Assembly (NCBI GenBank): GCA_938084585.1
Contig: CALKFF010000044.1
Span: 1-59,939 of the forward strand
Length of the DNA: 59,939 bases
Source of the DNA: an uncultured Flavobacteriales bacterium
GTDB lineage: Bacteria; Bacteroidota; Bacteroidia; Flavobacteriales_D; Sanyastnellaceae
Reading direction: 5' to 3'
Under the pieces are notes generated by a model. That model had not been told where the DNA came from. It saw only the letters and a program-made list of their open reading frames with translations, and did no database searches. Of this stretch, positions 43,721 to 52,610 are shown piece by piece; within the stretch, counting starts at the first letter, position 1; each line of letters starts with the position of its first letter. The position numbers were made by a program, and so were the translations under genes.

Positions 43721-45703
43721 ATGTTGCACTTGCTGTCGGTCGGGGTTCACTTTGGAGAACGCACGTTGTTTGAGGGGTTGGATTTGGCCATCGGAAACAA
43801 GGACCGCATCGGCCTTGTCGGACGAAACGGCGCAGGAAAGTCCACCCTCCTAAAGGTCATCGCCGGTCACCAAAAGGCATCGACCGGGTCTGTGAGTGCA
43901 CCCAAAGACTACCGCATCGGCTACCTCCCCCAGGAAATGGAACACGACGAGGCAGCCACGGTCTTGGAAGTCGCCATGAAGGCCTTTGAAGAGATGCAGC
44001 TTCTGGAAAAGCGCCTGGAAACCTTGACCCGGGAAGTGGCGGAGCGCACGGACTACGAAAGCGACAGCTACGCCAACCTGATTCAAGAGCTGAGCGACGC
44101 CAACGAACGCCTCGACGCGATTGGTGCATCCAGCACCGAGGAGCAGGCCCACCGCATTCTGCAAGGCTTGGGATTCAAGGTGGAAGACATGGGACGCACG
44201 ATGTCTGAATTCAGCGGCGGATGGAAAATGCGCGTCGAGCTGGCCAAGCTCCTCCTCATGCAGCCGGACTTGTTGCTGCTTGACGAGCCGACCAACCACC
44301 TGGACATCGAAAGCATCCAGTGGCTGGAAACCTTCCTCATTCACCATCCTGGGGCCATTCTGCTCATATCGCACGACCGCGTGTTTCTGGACACGCTCAC
44401 GAAGCGTACTGTGGAAATCGGGGGCGTCAAACTCTACGACTTCAAGGGGCCCTATTCCAAATACCAGGTGTGGCGTGAGGAAGAACGCAGCCGGCAAGAA
44501 CAAGCGGCGAAGAACCAGCAGAAGTACATCCAGGACACGGAGCAGCTCATCAACAAATTCAGGGCCAAGAAGAACAAGGCGGCTTTTGCGCAGAGTTTGA
44601 TCAAGAAGCTTGACAAGTTGGAACGCGTGGAAGTGGACGACGCGGAAAACGCCCAAATTCGATTTCGCTTCCCCCCTGCACCGCGCTCCGGCAAAGTCAT
44701 CTTCGAGGCAGAGACGCTGAAAAAATGCTTTGACGAATTGACGGTGTTTGAGGGGTTGGACTTCATCATGGCCCGTCAAGAGAAAGTGGCCTTGGTCGGC
44801 AAAAACGGCGCCGGCAAAACCACCCTCACCCGCATGCTCCTGCAGCAAGAGTCCTGCACGGCCGGCACCTTGAATGTGGGGCACAACGTGGACATCGGTT
44901 ACTACGCTCAGAACCAAACCGACGAGTTGGACGGCAACATGACGGTCCTGGAAACCCTAGAAGATGTCGCAGTTGGAGACGTCCGGAAGCAACTTCGCGG
45001 CCTGTTGGGCTCCTTCTTGTTCACAGGCGAAGACGTCGACAAGAAGGTGAAGGTGTTGTCTGGCGGAGAGAAAGCGCGGCTTGCTTTGTGCAAACTCCTC
45101 CTCCACCCCTACAACGTTTTGGTGCTGGACGAGCCCACGAACCACCTGGACCTGAAGAGCAAGGCCGTGTTGAAAGAGGCCCTTCAGTCGTTTGACGGCT
45201 CGCTGGTGGTGGTGTCGCACGACCGCGACTTCTTGAGCGACATGACCCAGTTGGTCTACGAAGTGACCCCCACTGGACTGAAGCAGTACATCGGGGACAT
45301 CAAGCAATTCTTGCACGAAAAGCACGCGGCCAGCATTTCGGCGTACGAAGCCAACAAGGCGGTCAAAGTCTCTTCCAAGAAAGCCGGGCAAGACACCCAA
45401 GCCACCAAGGCCTCTCCTGCTTCAGGTGGAGACGACTACAAAACCCGCAAAGCACGGGACAAGGCACTGCGCAAGGCCAAAAACGGCGTGGAACGCCACG
45501 AGAAAAAAGTCGCTGAGCTCGAGGCCAAGCTGGAGGAAAGCAACGCCGCCATGGCCGCGGTGGATCCCGGCGATCGCACCAAGGTCACGGAGTTGGCCTA
45601 CGCCTTCGAAGCGCTCCAAACCGAGATGCAAGAAACCATCAACTTGTGGGAAAAGGCGGTGGAAGAACACGACCGGCTTCAGACGGAAGCCGCGTCGATG
45701 TAG
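43721..45703 (+). CDS. ABC-F family ATPase (Uup/YheS-like)
   Basis: A 660-residue soluble protein with two ABC cassettes: Walker A GRNGAGKST and GKNGAGKTT, signatures FSGGWKMR and LSGGEKARL, Walker B LLLDEPTNHLD and LVLDEPTNHLD. The two are joined by a long charged linker (WREEERSRQEQAAKNQQKYI), the P-site tRNA-interaction motif. The C-terminal 90 residues are a coiled coil as in Uup. ABC-F proteins act on ribosomes in translation or stress, not in transport. ATG 43721 is chosen over a GTG two codons upstream. The 3' end overlaps rluD-like by 25 nt. Confidence 0.93.
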   Translation: MLHLLSVGVHFGERTLFEGLDLAIGNKDRIGLVGRNGAGKSTLLKVIAGHQKASTGSVSAPKDYRIGYLPQEMEHDEAATVLEVAMKAFEEMQLLEKRLETLTREVAERTDYESDSYANLIQELSDANERLDAIGASSTEEQAHRILQGLGFKVEDMGRTMSEFSGGWKMRVELAKLLLMQPDLLLLDEPTNHLDIESIQWLETFLIHHPGAILLISHDRVFLDTLTKRTVEIGGVKLYDFKGPYSKYQVWREEERSRQEQAAKNQQKYIQDTEQLINKFRAKKNKAAFAQSLIKKLDKLERVEVDDAENAQIRFRFPPAPRSGKVIFEAETLKKCFDELTVFEGLDFIMARQEKVALVGKNGAGKTTLTRMLLQQESCTAGTLNVGHNVDIGYYAQNQTDELDGNMTVLETLEDVAVGDVRKQLRGLLGSFLFTGEDVDKKVKVLSGGEKARLALCKLLLHPYNVLVLDEPTNHLDLKSKAVLKEALQSFDGSLVVVSHDRDFLSDMTQLVYEVTPTGLKQYIGDIKQFLHEKHAASISAYEANKAVKVSSKKAGQDTQATKASPASGGDDYKTRKARDKALRKAKNGVERHEKKVAELEAKLEESNAAMAAVDPGDRTKVTELAYAFEALQTEMQETINLWEKAVEEHDRLQTEAASM

Positions 45704-46719
45704 GTCTTCCATTTCGCGAGGACCTTCTGCATGTCCTCGGGCAATTCAGACTGAAAGTCCATGCGCTCGCCTGTACCCGGGTGGGTGAAGCCCAACGTCT
45801 TGGCGTGCAAAGCTTGTCTGGGCAAGGCTTCAAACATGTTGCGCAAGAAGGCGTTGTACTTGCCCCCGGGCGCGCCCTTGACGGCCACGTTGCCCCCGTA
45901 CACGGGGTCGCCAAACAAGGGGTGTCCGATGTGCTGCATGTGCACCCGGATTTGGTGGGTCCGTCCCGTCTCCAACTTGCACTCCACCAACGTCACGGGC
46001 CCCAGGCGCTCCAGCACCCTGTAATGCGTGACGGCGTGCTTGCCTTCTCGGCCATCCACAAACACCTGCTGCACCCGCCGGTCCCGCAGGCTGCGGCCCA
46101 CGTGTCCTATCACGGTGCCATCCTCGGCCACGTCTCCCCACACCAGCGCCCAATAGCGACGGTTGACCGTGCGTTCAAAGAACTGCTCGCTCAAGTCGGT
46201 CAAGGCGCGCTCGGTCTTGCCGAGGACCATCAATCCCGTGGTGTCCTTGTCCAACCTGTGGACCAACCCCGGCCTTGGCTCCGGACTGCCTGGCAAACTT
46301 GGCAGGCTCTGAAAGTGGTGCAACACGCCATTCACCAGCGTGCCTGAATAGTTGCCGTGTCCCGGGTGGACCACCAAATTCATGGGCTTGTTGATCACAA
46401 GCACGTGGTCGTCCTCGTGGACCACATCCAAATCCATCGGTTCGGGCAGCAACTCAAACTCGTACACCGGCTGAGGAAGCTCCACCGTGACGACGTCTTC
46501 GGGTTTGACCTTGTGGTTGCTCTTGACGGGCTCCCCGTTCACACGAACGTACCCCGATTTGGCGGCCGTTTGAAGCTTGTTCCGGGACAGGTGGGCCACC
46601 CGGTTGATGATGAATTTGTCCACGCGAAGGGGCGTTTGCCCGGGGTCTGCCACCAAACGGTGGTGCTCGAACAGTTCCTCGCCCTGCCCGTCGTCGTGGA
46701 CCTCTTCTGCTTCACTCAT
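45679..46719 (-). CDS. RluA/RluD family pseudouridine synthase
   Basis: A 346-residue enzyme that isomerises uridines in rRNA or tRNA to pseudouridine. An N-terminal S4 RNA-binding domain (LRVDKFIINRVAHLSRNKLQ) is followed by the catalytic domain with HRLDKDTTGLMV (catalytic Asp) and LETGRTHQIRVHM. This fits the RluD type. ATG 46719 overlaps the stop of the upstream T9SS cargo gene; the frame open to 46866 overlaps it further and is rejected. Confidence 0.94.
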   Translation of the reverse strand: MSEAEEVHDDGQGEELFEHHRLVADPGQTPLRVDKFIINRVAHLSRNKLQTAAKSGYVRVNGEPVKSNHKVKPEDVVTVELPQPVYEFELLPEPMDLDVVHEDDHVLVINKPMNLVVHPGHGNYSGTLVNGVLHHFQSLPSLPGSPEPRPGLVHRLDKDTTGLMVLGKTERALTDLSEQFFERTVNRRYWALVWGDVAEDGTVIGHVGRSLRDRRVQQVFVDGREGKHAVTHYRVLERLGPVTLVECKLETGRTHQIRVHMQHIGHPLFGDPVYGGNVAVKGAPGGKYNAFLRNMFEALPRQALHAKTLGFTHPGTGERMDFQSELPEDMQKVLAKWKTYIDAASV

Positions 46720-48644
46720 GGCTCGGCGATCCAACGTTGGGTGTGCACGCCTCCGTGCTTGTCGATCCCGCGCACCACGAACACCCCAGCATGTGGCGCG
46801 TGCCACAGGTGCCTGCCTTCCGCCAACGTGCCCAGCACGTCCACCAAGTGGCCCGACATGTCCCACACCGAGACGCTCATCGGTTGCACGAGGCTCAAGG
46901 TCATCTGGTACCGCCCAGGGTTGGGGTGCACATCCAAGGACTGCCTGCGCTCCACCGGGAGCTCCACGACGTCAGTGACAATCTCCTTCCCGGCACGCAA
47001 CACCGGACGAATCATCAACGACCCTTGGATGGCCGACTGCTGCCAAGGCGAGGTCGGAAACTTGTACCAGAGGTGGTCGGCGTTGGTGTCGGTGTTCTTG
47101 TCAAGCCCCACATGGATGCGCTCCTCGCCTTGCTGCACAAAGCCCACAAAAACGGGACCGTCCACGGCGATGGGCGCGTTGAACGGGTAGTACACGAACC
47201 CGTCGTGTGAGCCCGTGAAATAATTCGGCTCGTGCACCACGAATTGCGCCTGCAAAGCTTCTCCAGGCTGCCCAGGCACGTCCGGATCCTCTCCACGCAC
47301 TTTCAAGGTGAACGTCTCCCCCACCGCGTCGTCAAAGAAGGGTGTGAAGTGCATCCACACGCCGTCCAGCGTGTCGGGTTGCTGAATGTCAAACCGAACC
47401 ACCAACTCGCCGCCTTGGCCCTCCAAGGCGTACGCTTTTTCAGCCGTGCCGTCGTCGTAAGCGTAGTAGTCTCGGAACGATTGAATGTGCACCAAGCTGT
47501 CGTTGTCCGGAACGCCCGTTTGGTTGGTGAGGTTGGCCGCACCCACTTCGTCTTCCCAAAGGCTCACATGGAACACGGCAAACGAATCGCTCAACGCCGG
47601 GTTGAACAGGTCTGTGAAGATTTGAAGGTCGTCGACGTAGTCGGTTTCGAACAGGCCTTGAACGCTGTTGTTGACCACCGCCCCTGCGGTCGGTGCGTAT
47701 GAGTTGACGTTGCCCAACACGTCCACACGCTGGACCTTGAGCCCAATGTCCTCTTGGCTGTTGCTCGTTGCGCCAAAACTGCGGTGGAGCGTGGGGACGG
47801 ATGTGGCGGTGTACGCCGCGGGATCCACCTCAAAGTGCGGCCAAGGCATGGAAGTCCATGGGTGCGTCAAGAAACTTGCGGGCGGGGTCACAAAGGCCAC
47901 CTCCTCAAATTCAGGTGCGGTGGTCATGGCGTCCTCGTCGACGCGCACGTAATCGAGGTGCCACGTGTCGACGTTGCCCTCCAAAGACCCGTAGCTCCTG
48001 AAGCGAAATTGAAAGTCGTTGTGGAAGAACTCCGGAGCGTCGATGTGGATGACCGCCGGATGGAACAAGGTGTCGTCGTCGATGCCTTCCGTGGACCACA
48101 CCCAACGCCATGGGTCTCCTTCCGCCACGCTCGCCCTGAACTCCACCACAAGGGAATCCTCACCGGCATCTGCGCCGTTGGCGATGCCTCCGCTTTGGAA
48201 CCAAAACGACAACGCCACGCTGTCTGCAGAGGTGTAGCCCTCGCCCAACAACAAGCGGCGCGAGGTCAGCGTGTCTGCGTAACCTGTGGAATTCACCGGC
48301 GTCAACGCGTAAGGGTCGCCCGACGCGTTCAAGCCGTCGAGGGTGGCGCACCCCACCGTGGGCGGCTGAAAGGCCAACGTTGTGGTGCGGCGCACGGGGC
48401 TGGGTTCCCAGCGCTTGAGGTTGACAGGGCCTTCTTCGTGAGCCATGCTGGGCCATGCAAAGTCGTCCACGAAAGGCAGCGCCATCGGGAACAACATGTC
48501 CCCCCTTGCGTTGAGCGTGGCCCGAGACGGGGCGTCGACGTGGACGTGGACGTGACGCAAATCAGCCTCGATTTCGCCGTGCTGGGCGTGTGCCGCGCCG
48601 GCCCACCCACACACCATCCCCACGCAGAACAACAATTTCTTCAT
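46716..48644 (-). CDS. Secreted protein with T9SS type A sorting domain
   Basis: A 642-residue protein with signal peptide (cut near AHAQH, residue 21). The body is rich in beta strands, with a lectin/jelly-roll-like region (about 70-250: ALSFWFQSGG, then WHLDYVRVDED). The last 75 residues are a T9SS sorting domain (LDVHPNPGRYQMTLSL, VSVWDMSGHLV, GVFVVRGIDKHGG). Export by the GldKLMN machine encoded nearby is therefore expected. Its function is unknown. The operon position between a PASTA protein and rluD-like recurs in other Bacteroidota, to my knowledge. Confidence 0.85.
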   Translation of the reverse strand: MKKLLFCVGMVCGWAGAAHAQHGEIEADLRHVHVHVDAPSRATLNARGDMLFPMALPFVDDFAWPSMAHEEGPVNLKRWEPSPVRRTTTLAFQPPTVGCATLDGLNASGDPYALTPVNSTGYADTLTSRRLLLGEGYTSADSVALSFWFQSGGIANGADAGEDSLVVEFRASVAEGDPWRWVWSTEGIDDDTLFHPAVIHIDAPEFFHNDFQFRFRSYGSLEGNVDTWHLDYVRVDEDAMTTAPEFEEVAFVTPPASFLTHPWTSMPWPHFEVDPAAYTATSVPTLHRSFGATSNSQEDIGLKVQRVDVLGNVNSYAPTAGAVVNNSVQGLFETDYVDDLQIFTDLFNPALSDSFAVFHVSLWEDEVGAANLTNQTGVPDNDSLVHIQSFRDYYAYDDGTAEKAYALEGQGGELVVRFDIQQPDTLDGVWMHFTPFFDDAVGETFTLKVRGEDPDVPGQPGEALQAQFVVHEPNYFTGSHDGFVYYPFNAPIAVDGPVFVGFVQQGEERIHVGLDKNTDTNADHLWYKFPTSPWQQSAIQGSLMIRPVLRAGKEIVTDVVELPVERRQSLDVHPNPGRYQMTLSLVQPMSVSVWDMSGHLVDVLGTLAEGRHLWHAPHAGVFVVRGIDKHGGVHTQRWIAEP

Positions 48645-48688
48645 GACATTGGAGAACGCAGGCGGGTGAAAAATCGTGTGCATGGGAG

Positions 48689-49435
48689 TCATCGAAGGTC
48701 AAAATACAAATCGACCGCGGTGCCTTCCGCCACGTAAGGAGTTTCTGAAGGCACAATGTCTTGGCTGGCCACCACGGCGTTGGCTGAATCTTGGGCGGTC
48801 AGCACGTCGGGCGCGTAGCCCACATGCCCCAGAGCGAGCTTCCGCCGAGCCAGCACCGAAGCGGCATCTTGCAGGGACAGGCCAGAAAGCCAGGGCACGC
48901 GGGCCTCGTCCGATCCAAGCACACCTGCCACGAGAATCAAGTCAGAGCCTTTTGGCAAGCGCGTTTCGGAATCGAGGACCTTGCCTTTGTTCTCGAGGCG
49001 AATGACTTTGCCCACCAACAGCTGGTTGGGCTCCTCCTCCACAGAAATTCGGAACCCTCGTGTGGTCAAAATGCGCTCCACGAGTTTGGCATCTTGTCCC
49101 TCTTGGTAAGACACCGCCTCGTCCGGCGGGGTGATGCGGTGGGTGGTCAACAGGATGCTGCGCCCCACTTTGACCGCGCTGCCCGCGGGAGGATGTTGTT
49201 CCACCACCGCACCAGGGGTGCCTGTGGGGAGGTAAATGGAATCCTGCCACACGCCCTCCAACCCGAGGGTCGCCAGGGTGTCGAAGGCGTCCATCCGCGC
49301 CATGCCAGAAAGGTCAGGGACCTCCCGTTGTGCAGAAGGTTGGCTGTACAACCGCAACAAAAAGAACGTGCCGACCAAGACGACAACCCAGGCGAGGGCG
49401 ACCCCGCCGGCGTGTTTGGCCAGCTCCTTCCACAT
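48689..49435 (-). CDS. Membrane-anchored PASTA-domain protein
   Basis: A 248-residue protein with a short cytoplasmic start, one membrane helix (GGVALAWVVVLVGTFFLLRL) and three PASTA domains outside (REVPDLSGMARMDAFDTL; a middle one; ARVPWLSGLSLQDAASVL). PASTA domains of kinases and penicillin-binding proteins bind peptidoglycan fragments; here there is no catalytic domain. Its ATG shares one base with the purL stop (TGATG), so it is translationally coupled to purL. Confidence 0.88.
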   Translation of the reverse strand: MWKELAKHAGGVALAWVVVLVGTFFLLRLYSQPSAQREVPDLSGMARMDAFDTLATLGLEGVWQDSIYLPTGTPGAVVEQHPPAGSAVKVGRSILLTTHRITPPDEAVSYQEGQDAKLVERILTTRGFRISVEEEPNQLLVGKVIRLENKGKVLDSETRLPKGSDLILVAGVLGSDEARVPWLSGLSLQDAASVLARRKLALGHVGYAPDVLTAQDSANAVVASQDIVPSETPYVAEGTAVDLYFDLR

Positions 49436-51681
49436 CAGTCCTCGGTCAAGATTTCCTCCAAGGCGTTGTCGAAGTAAGCCCTCAGCTCTTCGCAGAATCC
49501 GAAGTGCTTGTCGTCCACCACCAACTTGCCCTTGGTCACGTGGCCCAGCAACGTGGGCTTGATGCCGTGCGCTTCACACACGTCGAAAAAGTCGTCTTGG
49601 TCAGATTCCTTGAGGGACACCAACGCACGGCCCTGTCCCTCTCCGAAGAGGAACGCGTCCAAACGCACTTCGTCGTCCGTGACAATGTCAAACCCAAGTC
49701 CCCGTGGCATGGCCATTTCCAACAACGTCACAAACAAGCCGCCGTCGGCCACGTCATGGGACGCCACCGCCAAATTCTTTTGGGCGACGTCCCGAAGGCA
49801 CGCGTGGAGGTGTCCTTCGTGCTCAATGTCGAAGTGAGGCGCCGGAGAGCGCTCAATGCCCACCACATTCGCCAAGTACTCAGATGCGTTGATGCAGTCC
49901 GTGCTTGGGCCCAATTGGAAGATGAGCTCGCCTTTCTCTTTGAAGTCCAGGCCGGTGTGGTGCGCCCGGTCGTCCATGACCCCCACCATGCCGATGGTCG
50001 GCGTTGGGAACACCGCTTGGGCGGTGCCGTCAGGGTTGGCTGTCTGGTTGTAGAAACTCACGTTTCCGCCCGTCACAGGCGTGTTGAAATGGCGGCAGGC
50101 CCGGCCCATGCCCTGGATGGCGCCGACAAATTGCCAGTACACCTCAGGGTTGTACGGGTTGCCAAAGTTCAAGCAGTTCGTGATCGCAGACGGCACAGCG
50201 CCTGTGCAGCTGATGTTGCGGGCGGCTTCCGCCACGGCAATCGCGGTTCCGACCTCGGGGTCCGCCTCCACGTAGCGCGCGTTGCAATCGACCGTCAAGG
50301 CCAACGCCTTGTCAGTGCCCCGCACCGACACCACGCCTGCGTCGGACGGCCGGTTGGTCGTCCGGTTGATGGTTCCCACCATGCTGTCGTATTGCTCCCA
50401 CACCCAACGCTTCGACGCGATGTTGGGAAGACAAATCATCTTGTGGGCGATGTCCACGCATTCGTCGAGTGAGGGCACCGGCACGCTGGACGCATCGAAG
50501 GCCTGGGCCTCGGCGTACCAAGCTGGCTCGCTGTATTCCCGCTCGTACACGGGCGCCCCGCCACCCAACACGAGGGTGCTGCCTGGGACGTCGCCCACAA
50601 GCTCGCCGTTCATGAAGTAGCGAATGCGGTCGCCCTCGGTGACCTCGCCGATGTGCTCGGCGTGCAAATCCCACTTCTCAAAAATGGCCTTGACCTCGTC
50701 CTCTTGTCCTCGGTGAACCACCACGAGCATGCGCTCTTGGGATTCGCTCAGCAAAATCTCGAACGGCTCCATGTCTTGCTGACGGAGCGGCACACGGTCG
50801 AGGTGGATGTCCATGCCCACTTCCCCAGCTGCACTCATCTCAGAAGTGGAGCAGGTGATGCCCGCGGCACCCATGTCCTGCATGCCAACGACCGCAGTGG
50901 TCTTGGACAATTCCAGGGTGGCTTCGAGGAGCAACTTTTCTTGGAACGGATCGCCCACCTGCACAGAAGGCAAGTCGTCGGCGCTTTCCTCCGTGATGTC
51001 CTTGGACGCAAACGACGCGCCTTGGATGCCGTCCTTGCCGGTCGCCGACCCCACGATGTACACTGGGTTGCCAGGGCCCGCAGCTGTGGCGGAAATGATC
51101 TTGTCGGCCTCCAAAATGCCCACCGACATCGCGTTGACGAGGGGGTTCACTTGGTAGCTTTTGTCGAAGAACACCTCGCCGCCCACGATGGGCACCCCGA
51201 AGCTGTTGCCGTAGTCGCCAATGCCCTTGACCACCCCTTCCAGCAACCACTTGGTGCGTGGGTTGCTCAGGTCGCCGAAGCGCAAGCTGTTCAACTGGGC
51301 GATGGGACGCGCACCCATGGTGAAAATGTCGCGGTTGATGCCGCCGACCCCCGTCGCCGCGCCTTGGTAGGGCTCGATGGCCGAGGGGTGGTTGTGGCTC
51401 TCGATTTTGAACGCGCAACCCAACCCGTCGCCGATGTCCACGATGCCGGCATTCTCTTCACCTGCCTTCACGAGCATGTGGGGACCTTCCTTGGGGAGGG
51501 TCTTCAACCACTTGATGGAGTTCTTGTACGAGCAGTGCTCGCTCCACATCACCGAGTACACGCACATCTCCGTGAAATTGGGCGTGCGGCCGAGGATGGT
51601 TTTGATTTGGTCGAACTCTTCAGGGCGCAAGCCCATCTCTTGGGCTTGGTCGAGGGTTGCCGGTGCAATGGATGCCTTCAT
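49435..51681 (-). CDS. purL: Phosphoribosylformylglycinamidine synthase subunit PurL
   Basis: A 748-residue enzyme that makes FGAM from FGAR, ATP and ammonia in purine synthesis. It is the small PurL type that needs PurS and PurQ. Seen are VMWSEHCSYKNS (catalytic His), FKIESHNHPSAIEP, GGINRDIFTMGARP, the second-half DCNARYVEADPEVGTAIAVA and TGGNVSFYNQT. purS and purQ are not in the window. The start is ATG 51681 (MKASIAPATL). It heads the operon with the PASTA gene. Confidence 0.96.
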   Translation of the reverse strand: MKASIAPATLDQAQEMGLRPEEFDQIKTILGRTPNFTEMCVYSVMWSEHCSYKNSIKWLKTLPKEGPHMLVKAGEENAGIVDIGDGLGCAFKIESHNHPSAIEPYQGAATGVGGINRDIFTMGARPIAQLNSLRFGDLSNPRTKWLLEGVVKGIGDYGNSFGVPIVGGEVFFDKSYQVNPLVNAMSVGILEADKIISATAAGPGNPVYIVGSATGKDGIQGASFASKDITEESADDLPSVQVGDPFQEKLLLEATLELSKTTAVVGMQDMGAAGITCSTSEMSAAGEVGMDIHLDRVPLRQQDMEPFEILLSESQERMLVVVHRGQEDEVKAIFEKWDLHAEHIGEVTEGDRIRYFMNGELVGDVPGSTLVLGGGAPVYEREYSEPAWYAEAQAFDASSVPVPSLDECVDIAHKMICLPNIASKRWVWEQYDSMVGTINRTTNRPSDAGVVSVRGTDKALALTVDCNARYVEADPEVGTAIAVAEAARNISCTGAVPSAITNCLNFGNPYNPEVYWQFVGAIQGMGRACRHFNTPVTGGNVSFYNQTANPDGTAQAVFPTPTIGMVGVMDDRAHHTGLDFKEKGELIFQLGPSTDCINASEYLANVVGIERSPAPHFDIEHEGHLHACLRDVAQKNLAVASHDVADGGLFVTLLEMAMPRGLGFDIVTDDEVRLDAFLFGEGQGRALVSLKESDQDDFFDVCEAHGIKPTLLGHVTKGKLVVDDKHFGFCEELRAYFDNALEEILTED

Positions 51682-51701
51682 GGGTCGGTTTGAATCGAGG
51701 C

Positions 51702-51709
51702 CAAAAATA
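51702..51709 (-). promoter_or_regulatory. TATTTTTG -7 box for purL
   Basis: An exact TAnnTTTG match, 20 nt before the purL ATG, predicting a leader of about 14 nt. No TTTG -33 box at the usual spacing is visible. Confidence 0.45.
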
Positions 51710-51789
51710 CGCCTCTCCCTTGGCCTGCCGCCTCCCACCCCCATGCTTTTCAGGCATCTTTTCCACGTCTTGTCCCCGTATTTTGCAGC

Positions 51790-52242
51790 ATGCGAGTGGT
51801 GGTGCAGCGGGCAAGCCAAGCCCAAGTGAACGTGAACGGCGTGCCCAACGGGAGCATCGGGCACGGATTGGTGGTCCTCGTCGGCATCGAAGACGCGGAC
51901 ACCGAGGCGGACGCCGACTGGCTCGCCGCCAAGCTCGTGCGCCTTCGAATCTTCAACGACGACGAGGGAAAAATGAACGCAAGCGTCCTGGACATGGCCG
52001 GCGGCATGCTCGTGGTCAGCCAATTCACCCTACACGCCAAGACGAAAAAAGGCACCCGACCGTCGTTCATCCGGGCGGCCCACCCCGAGCACGCCATCCC
52101 ACTCTACGAGCGGTTCGTCGCGGCGTGTTCGCGCGAACTCGGCCAAGACGTCGCGACCGGGGAGTTTGGCGCCGACATGCAAATTGAATTGACCAACGAC
52201 GGCCCAGTGACCATTTGGATGGACACCCAACACAAAGAATGA
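51790..52242 (+). CDS. dtd: D-aminoacyl-tRNA deacylase
   Basis: A 150-residue homodimeric enzyme that removes D-amino acids (and Gly from tRNA-Ala) from tRNA. It begins MRVVVQRASQAQVNVNG and has the catalytic-site motifs SQFTL and NDGPVTIWM (cross-subunit Gly-Pro motif). First gene of a three-gene operon with 4-nt overlaps. TATTTTG lies 4 nt before the ATG, one base short of the -7 consensus. Confidence 0.96.
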   Translation: MRVVVQRASQAQVNVNGVPNGSIGHGLVVLVGIEDADTEADADWLAAKLVRLRIFNDDEGKMNASVLDMAGGMLVVSQFTLHAKTKKGTRPSFIRAAHPEHAIPLYERFVAACSRELGQDVATGEFGADMQIELTNDGPVTIWMDTQHKE

Positions 52243-52610
52243 TGGACCCCTTGACTTTCGCCGACCCGCAAGACAACGACCTCACCATCCGCGAGGCCCA
52301 AAACGAGGTGCACCACTGGATCCAAACCATCGGGGTGCGCTACTTCAACGAACTCACCAACTTGGCCATCCTCACCGAAGAAGTGGGCGAGTTGGCCCGC
52401 ATCCTCTCCCGCCGCTACGGCGAACAAAGCGAGAAGCCGAGCGACGCAGGCCGGGACCTCGGCGACGAAATGGCCGACGTCCTCTGGGTGCTCTTGGCGT
52501 TGGCCAACCAGACCGGCGTCGACCTGACCGCGGCGTTGGAGGCCAACGTGGCCAAAAAGACCCAACGCGACCAAGACCGCCACAAGAACAACCCCAAGCT
52601 TCAACCATGA
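52239..52610 (+). CDS. MazG-like nucleotide pyrophosphohydrolase
   Basis: A 123-residue all-helical enzyme with the Mg-binding pattern EEVGE and GDEMADV of the MazG/dUTPase-like superfamily. Such single-domain members hydrolyse non-canonical or stress nucleoside triphosphates to monophosphates. The start ATG 52239 overlaps the dtd stop (ATGA); a longer frame from 52215 is less likely. Next to dtd, it suits a clean-up role for tRNA and nucleotide pools. Confidence 0.88.
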   Translation: MMDPLTFADPQDNDLTIREAQNEVHHWIQTIGVRYFNELTNLAILTEEVGELARILSRRYGEQSEKPSDAGRDLGDEMADVLWVLLALANQTGVDLTAALEANVAKKTQRDQDRHKNNPKLQP

